A stretch of 19,014 bases of DNA, from the NCBI GenBank assembly GCA_002455255.1, contig DKKL01000034.1:1-19014 (forward strand), written 5' to 3'. Origin of the DNA: Candidatus Tepidiaquacellales bacterium UBA6667. Lineage in GTDB: Bacteria; Bacteroidota; Ignavibacteria; Tepidaquicellales; Tepidaquicellaceae. A model generated the notes under the pieces. The model had not been told where the DNA came from, made no database searches, and saw only the letters and a list, made by a program, of their open reading frames with translations. Of this stretch, positions 14,401-19,014 are shown one piece after another. The first letter of the stretch is position 1, and the number at the start of each line of letters is the position of its first letter. The position numbers and the translations under genes were made by a program.

Positions 14401-14599
14401 ATAAATCGTCAATGCGTTTGTTGCTTGTAACATAATCGGGCAAAGGTTCAATCCATGGTTTGCGGTAAAGCACTTTGTCGTAATTGAGCAAAGCATAGCG
14501 TTCTCTCTCAATGCCTTCAAACTTTGTCCCGAAGGCAGTTTCCACATAGCGGATAAAATTTTCTTTTATGGTTTCAAATGATCCTATTGGGTCTTTCAT
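8489..14599 (-). CDS. druE: Giant DEAD/DEAH-type helicase with DUF1998-like C-terminus (DruE-like)
   Basis: The product is 2036 aa, in the size range of Druantia DruE. Helicase motifs are clear: Walker A 'TSGTGSGKTES' (about 118-128), motif Ia 'YPMNAL' (201-206), 'DILITNYSML' (327-336), motif II 'IIDELHLYRG' (378-387), motif III-like 'ASSASLE' (417-423), 'FSDSREDA', motif V 'TTTLEVGVDIG' (about 1293-1303) and motif VI 'QQRVGRAGRRGQ' (about 1318-1330). About 870 residues separate the two RecA-like lobes. Paired-cysteine zinc knuckles sit near 664 (CDNC), 825 (CPCC), 1577 (CRAC) and 1606 (CPNC). Near 1883-1905 is the DUF1998-type 'CKDACYDCLKVYRNMNYHSLLDW'-like cysteine motif (C-x3-C-x2-CL-x2-Y-x-N). 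It should translocate on or unwind DNA using ATP and is the core of the defence system. The G+C is visibly higher than in the gene upstream. Confidence 0.8.
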   Translation of the reverse strand: MKDPIGSFETIKENFIRYVETAFGTKFEGIERERYALLNYDKVLYRKPWIEPLPDYVTSNKRIDDLSLADLGYALNTNEANTFKELVKTGLFPAGIKLHSHQAEMLKQALEGNNCIITSGTGSGKTESFLLPLFAQLAKEFANWQTPYAKPATVNTWWKERADGGLTSTQLVNTSNFTLSDAARQRQHERRKAGVRALILYPMNALVEDQMSRLRKALDSDDTRQWLNTNANGNAIYFGRYNGSSPIAGTFKKNKEDGTIDRKYLEKKVMKLKEQLQQIEIDANRVAQYIQATGKTGSEAKDLKSFFQRLDGAEMRCRFDMQVAPPDILITNYSMLSIMLMRDIDKGIFDETKQWLACEDLPEEQREAEKPNRIFHLIIDELHLYRGTQGTEVAYLLKLVLNRLGLHSHHPQLRILASSASLEVGDNDSKNFVCDFFGVSQTHFDQKFKLIEGRNNPVTAFPDNGRKLPVNPFQEISEKFSDAKGNIADATFIATCEAVATELAITFGLPQTGNGISKLLSVITNPSFQLKERLYSPCSDYKAVCSIQANGDDATGKYFAETIFETTTNKEDLQNALRGLLIARAMLDEPEFRTVADAIPDERKLPRFRFHYFFRNIEGVWASVKADDIDNTTFADGERTAGKLYSTTRINSERGNRVLELLYCDNCGTTLFGGSRLVTRNESGNHSFELLPISPNIEGIPEKTPAKLVEKRSYQEFAVFWACGNQEFTKHDREHGIPVDYWRQTTVNGFNQSDYEANWIEASLNSISGDIDYSHDKANEDSINWIKGFYFTITLNNSGRDIAFPDANGNINTTETHRALPNVCPCCGLNNQRRRNDSRKSKVTSIRGFRTGFAKTTQMFAKELMYQLPNNEAERKLVVFSDSREDAAQIANGIERNHFTDLMREILVNELHTNLMLRFQIVNAFDSGDTARQAELRQQSQPISDEVEYLIEKSNYTGTNTNRLREKEDAIAKLNEYRSLLINVRELVHISNSLNLAPLIKRFSELGINPGGNDISIQSWLHDGRFIPWYELINFEREEWRAGISDGFIDEIRTGTYTNLASMFFGSLFYSFESSALGYVSINPDLQVITDQSAAIAIARDEFLQIVNSTIRILGDKWKHNKVDDTNPFNYTAYRELPGEVKKYIRQVADRYSKQEAEIGDAVFTTLSASGLLTGNTGIQIENLFIKVSRATDPVWTSTRGSRPHLHFSGGICTYSATPLQAQADDVCDNIWEENYLSYNAIKEKRQPIRLHCEELTGQTDDQFERQRHFRNIILPDEGMRQVKTIDLLSVTTTLEVGVDIGALQAVMLGNMPPQRFNYQQRVGRAGRRGQAYSVILTFCRGRSHDEFYFSNPHKITGDSPPIPFLTMNQERIFKRLLAKEIFRKAYIDEAIDITADEKSSVHGEFGNIGDVQVNWIDYKAQVIHWITNNRNKIEETVDALITPQLSSKRNDFINWISDTTANGLIEKAQSVINNEEIATTDVSEKLAEGGILPMFGMPTTIRNLYHGISKHLEPLSIDRAQSMAIYEFAPGAQKTKDKAIHQVIGFTSDIINTRINGNETVTNARKQPFSMNRWFVRCRACGFFETYSEDRKTELENQNQFDSCPNCGEINPDKYQRPVKLKSPRAYRTNLSSGSDSKDDSEFLLSRPPIFAEKVNDPANPDQHQVVSNADLIISDKDVTWRVNTNSDRYFTGKLYNTKNLFPFNSVIGFWFNDQWLLNDLAVNSNGNGYSIFIQPNAEGVDEQIAIASSKKTEIFRIAPASVTLELDLNMFSRETDLPHIKAQSNGVRSGYYSAAFLLQRILADKLDVDPTEIEIADIAMKNLDDGTDRRIAEIILTDELPNGSGFVRYLYNNFQNILTETMNPPDPNNYLGKIHSHSHIGRCKDACYDCLKVYRNMNYHSLLDWRLGVAMMRVLSDSNFVCGTDGNFNQYVELRDWLAFAIELRNSFAQSFGFTHLSEINGLPVIKFGRNQKNVIMLVHPFWDLRNIREANWLVEVKAEIDEYASSRNGTVSIIDTFNLHRRPGWCYEKLVSR

Positions 14600-17406
14600 T
14601 TCAATTCTTTGTTTATTGGTCGTTGACCTAATTTATTTAAAATGTTATCTGTAAAAATGGAAGGAATATTTTCATAAACTCTATAGTATCTACCGTCAAT
14701 TTCACGAAATTCTGGAGCGGTGCCACTTAATAAAATAACTGATTTTGCAATTAATCTTGGAAGTGGAGTATCTATTGGAATTGCAACTTTTTGATTAATA
14801 TTATCATATATAATTATATTTTGTTGATAGCGATTTAATATTAAAAATTTTCCCCAATCCTTATCAACATCATAACTATTACCATTCTTCCAAAGTTTAT
14901 TATAAAATGTATATTCATTTAATTTATATTCAACTAATGTGTAAGACTTATCAAAATTGACATCTGTATTTTTTTCATATTTTAAATTTTTATAATTAAA
15001 TATCTTTCTAGCCCAATCATAATCATTCGAAGAGGAATCTTCATTTGAAAACAATTCTTTTTCATATTCTGTAATATTTGCAGAAAAAAGAGAACATGCA
15101 ACTTGAATAAAATCAAATTGATGAAATTTAATATTTAATTCAGATGCTAAGTTATTAATTTTATTCTCACCAAAATTATTTTTCTCGCTACCAAATGATC
15201 TTAGTAAAATAGTGCGAGGTAAAATTAAATATTTATTAGAGTTGAATTGATTCAATAATTCAACCTTTAAATTATATTTAGTAGCTACAGAAATTAAATT
15301 ATTAATAAAATATCTATCTCGCCCACCAGTCAAAAGCACTTTCCTTCCTTTTTTAGATGGAATAAATATAAGTTGAGGAGGGAGAGCTTTAATTTTATGT
15401 GATAAATAGTCATAATCTATAAAACCTAAGTAATCATAAAACTTCAAGGAAGCCTTTTTGATTTTTAAAATATTGAAGTCATTAGGTTCATGATTATTAT
15501 TAAATAATTTTAAATAAAAATGTTCATATGATTCAAAAAAATCTTTGTTAGTAGTTTCATCTTTGACAGTTAAATATTCCAAAAATTCATCTCCAATATC
15601 AGGAGTGTAATGATTGTTTTCAAAGTTAAAACACTTCTCTTTTTGTCTATTTTTAAACAAATGAACGTATGCTGATTGCTGTATATTATTTCCACAAGCA
15701 ATGTTATTTCCAACATAGTAAGAAATGATGTTTTCTTTAATTAAATTTCCAAATTTATCTCTTTTGGGAATATTATTAGAGTTAATTAAAGTTGAATAAT
15801 TCTCTGAGCTTATAATTTTATTTGAAAATCCAACTTGAGTTTTATCACCTTCTATTTTAAGATAAAAATCTGAATCTAAATTAACATTTTCAGGGAATTT
15901 CCAAATATTAGCTGATTCAATTTTATTTAAATAAAATTTTTCTGTTTTATCCTTATATTCGCCATAAATGTAAACATCCCCAAATGAATTTTCAACAACT
16001 ACATCCGGTAAAAATTCTTTTATATATGTTCGGAAATTTAATTTCAATCCTCTTTTTAAAACTATTTTTTTTTCAGTAGGAACATTTAATAACTCATAAG
16101 AAGTCGTATTTCTTGTTGGATTTTTAAATTTATAAAATGAAAAACCTTCAGGTAATCCGTCATAATTTAGTTCGAGAAAATCTCCATCTTCGAAAGTCGA
16201 ACCCCAATTCTCAATATCTTTTTTCTGTGAATTCTTACATAATATATACATTTGTTCATGAATTGATATCTCATTTGTTTCAATCAAAAAACTAGAACTT
16301 AATTGATGATTTGTAGCATTCATAAATAATCTTACTTCTTTAAAAGGGAAGCGAGCAATCCACTTATTGTATTCATCCTTCAGTTCAATTTGATCTTCAT
16401 ATTTTAATGCCAATGTTTTAGACCAACCATTTAATTCATATAGATTCTTGATCCCCCCAAACTCTAAATCTTCGGGATATTCATTTTTAGAATACAATCT
16501 ATATGATAATGAAATACTTTCATTTATTTCATTTACTTTTAGTTGCAAAAATAATGAAGCAATAATATAATCTTTTCGTGTACTTCTATCTTTATTGTCA
16601 ATATCTATTGATTCACCTGTCCATTTTTTATATTCTCGAATTATTAGTTCTACAATAGAATTTCCTAATTCATTTATATCACTGTTTTTTACTAAATTTA
16701 TAACTTGAGTACTTAAGTTGATTGTGTCTACACCGTGTCGAATAATACACCGTTTAAATTCATCTTTAGAATAGTTATTATTTGGGACTAAACCTGATTT
16801 ATCAAAAAATTCTGGTATTCTTTTGATTGATTTTGGGGATAATATACATTGAGATAGAGGTTTACCAACATATATCCATAAAGGGTTACCGAACTTTTTT
16901 AATTCAAAGTATCCAAGTTCACAATCTTTTTTGATTATAGACCATTCTTCTAATGCATTCCATAGGTGGGTTAAATTTTTAAAATTATTAGTATTAATAT
17001 TATAATTTTCAGTTTCTATAATTTTATTTTCTTTAAAAAATTTATTAATTTTACCATAATAGTTAGTCGTACTAAATTTGATATCATAAGATTCTGTTAA
17101 TGGAATTATAAATAAAATTAAGTAAGATAAGAATGGTGGTGTATCAATTTTATTCCATTGATTATAAAGTTCAAGGGGACGGTCAATTGGGGAATTTTGA
17201 ACTCTAAAAATAGAGTTACTTTTTAAGTCGATTATTATCGAATTTATAAAATTTATCCATATTTCGTCATCTGATTTAGATTCAAAAAAATTTTTTGAAA
17301 ATTTTATAAGATCTTGTTTAGATATATATAAGAATACCTCTTTACCTGAGTTATCAGAATTAAAAAAATATGAAGCTATAATCTTGTTCCATTCGAAATA
17401 ATCCAT
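14596..17406 (-). CDS. 936-aa protein of unknown fold, first gene of the operon (DruF candidate)
   Basis: The product is 936 aa from an ATG at 17406. Its TGA overlaps the helicase ATG (ATGA), so the two are translated together. I find no Walker, nuclease or methylase motif. The first 350 residues are mostly helical. About 380-620 is beta-rich with repeated aromatic strands such as 'GDVYIYGEYKDKTEKFYL', suggesting jelly-roll or Ig-like modules. A later piece 'SKKGRKVLLTGGRDRYFINN' (about 700) looks like a Rossmann-type strand-loop-helix, and another conserved-looking segment is 'FREIDGRYYRVYENIPSIF' near the end. It has no signal peptide and is probably cytoplasmic. In a type II Druantia layout it would be DruF by size and elimination. 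It is much richer in A+T than the helicase, suggesting separate history. Confidence 0.7.
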   Translation of the reverse strand: MDYFEWNKIIASYFFNSDNSGKEVFLYISKQDLIKFSKNFFESKSDDEIWINFINSIIIDLKSNSIFRVQNSPIDRPLELYNQWNKIDTPPFLSYLILFIIPLTESYDIKFSTTNYYGKINKFFKENKIIETENYNINTNNFKNLTHLWNALEEWSIIKKDCELGYFELKKFGNPLWIYVGKPLSQCILSPKSIKRIPEFFDKSGLVPNNNYSKDEFKRCIIRHGVDTINLSTQVINLVKNSDINELGNSIVELIIREYKKWTGESIDIDNKDRSTRKDYIIASLFLQLKVNEINESISLSYRLYSKNEYPEDLEFGGIKNLYELNGWSKTLALKYEDQIELKDEYNKWIARFPFKEVRLFMNATNHQLSSSFLIETNEISIHEQMYILCKNSQKKDIENWGSTFEDGDFLELNYDGLPEGFSFYKFKNPTRNTTSYELLNVPTEKKIVLKRGLKLNFRTYIKEFLPDVVVENSFGDVYIYGEYKDKTEKFYLNKIESANIWKFPENVNLDSDFYLKIEGDKTQVGFSNKIISSENYSTLINSNNIPKRDKFGNLIKENIISYYVGNNIACGNNIQQSAYVHLFKNRQKEKCFNFENNHYTPDIGDEFLEYLTVKDETTNKDFFESYEHFYLKLFNNNHEPNDFNILKIKKASLKFYDYLGFIDYDYLSHKIKALPPQLIFIPSKKGRKVLLTGGRDRYFINNLISVATKYNLKVELLNQFNSNKYLILPRTILLRSFGSEKNNFGENKINNLASELNIKFHQFDFIQVACSLFSANITEYEKELFSNEDSSSNDYDWARKIFNYKNLKYEKNTDVNFDKSYTLVEYKLNEYTFYNKLWKNGNSYDVDKDWGKFLILNRYQQNIIIYDNINQKVAIPIDTPLPRLIAKSVILLSGTAPEFREIDGRYYRVYENIPSIFTDNILNKLGQRPINKELK

Positions 17407-17520
17407 AATATTAGTTGAAATAAGAATTTTTAATATAATAACAGCTAAGTTTAATAATTTATGTAATGAAAACTTTAAATAGTGAAACTAAGGTGACTCA
17501 TATTGAAGAATTTGAAAGTT
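17407..17520 (-). promoter_or_regulatory. 114-bp gap before the Druantia-like operon; probable promoter region
   Basis: This is the only gap between the chaperone gene and the operon. It is strongly AT-rich with several TATTAT/TATATT-like boxes. I cannot single out one promoter, and no stem-loop ends the upstream transcript, so read-through from the TAC operon is possible. Confidence 0.3.
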
Positions 17521-18018
17521 TCATTTACGGGATTTGTTTTTTTTCAGTTTTACAGGTTTAGATTTCTCTACAATCTTTATTTTAGAATCTTCAGGTTTAT
17601 AATTATTGAGAAAATGAGTTATATCAATAGATGGCAAAGAATATTTTCCGAACTTTCCGAAAGCGGAGACATTTGACAAAAAAGCTCTACAATTTGCTAT
17701 CATCATAGGCAGTGAAGAACGAAAAATGAAATTATTTTTTTCTTTATCGGGATGCGATTTAAAATTATTAATATAAAACTTTCCAATTGTTAAAATAGAA
17801 AATGAATATCCCGGAAGTTTTAATTTTTGAGTATTTATATTCATTGCTAAAATATTTATAAATTCTCCTATTTTCACTTTATCAGTTAAAATTTTAAAAT
17901 CCATATCTACAATATAATTTTGAAATTCCGGAATACCTTTAAAACTATTGTCAGTTTTGAAGCTAAAATTCAGGACATTAAAATCCTGAAGAATTAAATC
18001 AGATTTTTTAATTTCCAT
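17521..18018 (-). CDS. SecB-like chaperone of a toxin-antitoxin-chaperone module
   Basis: The product is 165 aa, close to the size of SecB, plus a basic C-terminal tail rich in Lys. SecB family members have an antiparallel beta sheet followed by a helix with a conserved pattern. Here alternating strands (to about residue 100) are followed by 'LPMMIANCRAFLSNVSAFGK' and 'YSLPSIDITHFL', matching SecB's 'FPYARECITSMVSRG...LNLAPVNFDALF'. SecB holds export substrates unfolded; SecB-like proteins next to toxin-antitoxin pairs instead fold and protect the antitoxin. The gene directly follows the antitoxin with a one-base TAATG overlap, the TAC arrangement known from Mycobacterium tuberculosis HigB-HigA-Rv1957. 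The lysine-rich end is unlike typical SecB, which has an acidic tail. Confidence 0.75.
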   Translation of the reverse strand: MEIKKSDLILQDFNVLNFSFKTDNSFKGIPEFQNYIVDMDFKILTDKVKIGEFINILAMNINTQKLKLPGYSFSILTIGKFYINNFKSHPDKEKNNFIFRSSLPMMIANCRAFLSNVSAFGKFGKYSLPSIDITHFLNNYKPEDSKIKIVEKSKPVKLKKNKSRK

Positions 18019-18455
18019 TAGTCAACCTTCCCATATAAATTATCTTCAAATTTAAAGTTTTTTGGTAAGTCTATTTTTTCAAAATTATCTGATATTCCAT
18101 CTAACTTATCAATTGAGTAAATATTATTTTCACTATTATAGATAATATCGGTATATGAATTTGTATTTATGAATTCGGTATTTAATTTTAAGCCAAGTAT
18201 TCTTGAAAGTTTTGCGATTAATTTTAAATTTAAATGTTTATCACCGGAAAATAATTGAGTGATAAAACTTTTTGATGTTTTTAGTTCTTTAGCAAGATCT
18301 GCTTTTGATAAACCAAGAAATTTCATTCTTAAATAAATCTGATGAATCAAATCCATATGTAGGATATCTGCCTGGAATTCGTCTTTTTCATCTTGAGATT
18401 CAAAGGCAAAAATTTTTTTAAGTTCTTCGTTGAGGTTATTTTTTTTTGAAGTCAT
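18018..18455 (-). CDS. XRE-family antitoxin (HigA-like) with C-terminal tail
   Basis: I chose the ATG at 18455 (MTSKKNNLNEEL); an in-frame TTG at 18470 adds five residues. The product is 145 aa. A helix-turn-helix lies at about 45-75: 'LGLSKADLAKELKTSKSFIT' followed by QLFSGDKHLNLKLI, typical of HigA/XRE antitoxins that repress their own promoter. About 40 residues then follow (rich in Asn, Asp, Tyr) that are not part of the fold. In TAC systems this position holds the chaperone-addiction sequence that makes the antitoxin unstable without its SecB-like partner. The gene starts inside the toxin gene and ends overlapping the chaperone start, so all three are one coupled operon. Confidence 0.75.
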   Translation of the reverse strand: MTSKKNNLNEELKKIFAFESQDEKDEFQADILHMDLIHQIYLRMKFLGLSKADLAKELKTSKSFITQLFSGDKHLNLKLIAKLSRILGLKLNTEFINTNSYTDIIYNSENNIYSIDKLDGISDNFEKIDLPKNFKFEDNLYGKVD

Positions 18456-18852
18456 AATCGTATTCTGCAATAGTTTCTAATATATTTTTTATTTTAGAAT
18501 TAACTTTTTGTGATTTTTTATATACAAGTTGTATCAATACAATTTTTTTGTGGTAAGTATAAAATTCTTTGCAGTAAATTCTTAAATTATTAATGTTTTT
18601 AAATTTCATAGCCGTTATATCTTTGCATTTATCGGAGATATCTTCTTTGCCATAAATATCATTAGTATATCTATTACTTAAAATTGCTGTTAGAATATAT
18701 TTGAATCTTTTTTTAAACTTTGGATTTTGAAAGAGTGAGATAAGTTCATTTTCAATTTTTAAATCATAATATATATCTAATTTGGAAAATGATTCGTCAA
18801 ATTCATTTCCGTATATATTACTTATATCGAGTTTTTCGCAATTTTGTTTCAT
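18436..18852 (-). CDS. RelE/HigB-like toxin of the TAC module
   Basis: I chose the ATG at 18852 (MKQNCEKLDISN) over a TTG at 18864, because the TTG falls inside a palindromic candidate operator. The product is 138 aa. The second half has the RelE/HigB pattern: 'DITAMKFKNINNLRIYCKEF', then a hydrophobic strand 'KIVLIQLVYKKSQK' and a closing helix ending near 'EYDYDFKKK'. HigB-type toxins cut mRNA on ribosomes; the basic C-terminal strand-turn and KK-x-QK are where their active residues sit. It precedes and overlaps the antitoxin (toxin-first order is usual for HigBA). Detection of the toxin family is weaker than for the other two genes, so the assignment leans on context. Confidence 0.6.
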   Translation of the reverse strand: MKQNCEKLDISNIYGNEFDESFSKLDIYYDLKIENELISLFQNPKFKKRFKYILTAILSNRYTNDIYGKEDISDKCKDITAMKFKNINNLRIYCKEFYTYHKKIVLIQLVYKKSQKVNSKIKNILETIAEYDYDFKKK

Positions 18853-18860
18853 AAAGTTAA

Positions 18861-18880
18861 GCAATAGGTTAACTTATTGC
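18861..18880. promoter_or_regulatory. Near-palindromic candidate operator of the TAC operon
   Basis: GCAATAGGTTAACTTATTGC equals its own reverse complement at 18 of 20 positions; the two mismatched positions form a single symmetric pair. It ends nine bases before the toxin ATG at 18852. The position and symmetry fit binding of a dimeric XRE antitoxin that represses its own operon. Confidence 0.55.
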
Positions 18881-18975
18881 AAGTGAAATAAATTGGTAAA
18901 AAATTGATTAAACGCATTATTTGTGATAAAATATGTAATTTATTGATTTTTTAAAAGGGGAAAGTTTTATTTTTA

Positions 18976-19011
18976 TTTTTTTTGGGGGGGGTGACGCAGG
19001 AGTCCTCTGCG
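18976..19011. repeat. T8-G8 tract and GC-rich palindrome at the window edge
   Basis: Eight T (18976-18983) are followed directly by eight G (18984-18991), then a 17-base stem-loop with CGCAG and CTGCG arms (18995-18999 and 19007-19011). Its base composition is unlike the AT-rich surroundings. It could be a REP-like intergenic element, a slippage-prone tract, or the edge of another sequence unit cut by the window. Confidence 0.4.
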
Positions 19012-19014
19012 AGA

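Noticed and set aside
6296..17406. DISARM (class 2) as the identity of the defence operon
   Set aside because: DISARM also has a C5 methylase and a DUF1998 protein, but there the helicase (DrmA) and DUF1998 protein (DrmB) are separate genes and a PLD nuclease (DrmC) is present. Here helicase and DUF1998-like parts are in one 2036-aa chain and no PLD motif (HxK) was seen.

Overview
This is an AT-rich bacterial window with three blocks: a transposable-phage early region, a four-gene anti-phage operon and a toxin-antitoxin-chaperone operon. The base composition, codon use and protein types would fit a Bacteroidota/Ignavibacteriota-type host. No rRNA, tRNA or housekeeping gene is present to settle this, and several left-hand genes carry strong AAGGAGG ribosome binding sites, which is unusual for typical Bacteroidota.

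Positions 1-4868 (+ strand) look like the early region of a Mu-like transposable phage. The window opens inside a reading frame whose visible part resembles the C-terminal beta-barrel and tail of a MuA-type DDE transposase. A tightly packed run of about fourteen small genes follows. Recognisable members are a Gam-like host-nuclease inhibitor, a possible GemA/gp16-like protein with an added zinc knuckle, two helix-turn-helix proteins and an Ogr/Delta/Com-like zinc ribbon of the kind that activates phage late genes. No MuB-type ATPase and no late (capsid, tail, lysis) genes are visible. The run ends at about 4868 in a 305-bp non-coding stretch with two stem-loop terminators and a pair of 20-bp direct repeats. 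These repeats may be transposase-binding sites at the end of a deleted element.

Positions 5174-6022 (- strand) encode a helix-turn-helix protein with a low-complexity, very acidic C-terminal half. It converges on the phage operon.

Positions 6296-17406 (- strand) form one four-gene operon with 8-, 1- and 4-nt overlaps. In transcription order it encodes a 936-aa protein of unknown fold, a 2036-aa DEAD/DEAH-type helicase with a DUF1998-like C-terminus, a Cas4/AddB-type iron-sulfur PD-(D/E)XK nuclease, and a C5-cytosine DNA methyltransferase. A giant DUF1998 helicase with a C5 methylase and two further proteins is the signature of Druantia type II anti-phage defence (DruE, DruM, DruF, DruG). The 936-aa gene is much more AT-rich than the helicase gene, so the operon looks mosaic.

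Positions 17521-18852 (- strand) encode a RelE/HigB-like toxin, an XRE-family antitoxin with a long C-terminal tail, and a SecB-like chaperone. This is the architecture of a toxin-antitoxin-chaperone (TAC) module. A 20-bp near-palindrome just upstream of the toxin start is a candidate autoregulatory operator. The right edge holds an odd T8-G8 tract followed by a GC-rich palindrome. Overall this is a defence island beside a possibly deleted Mu-like element.
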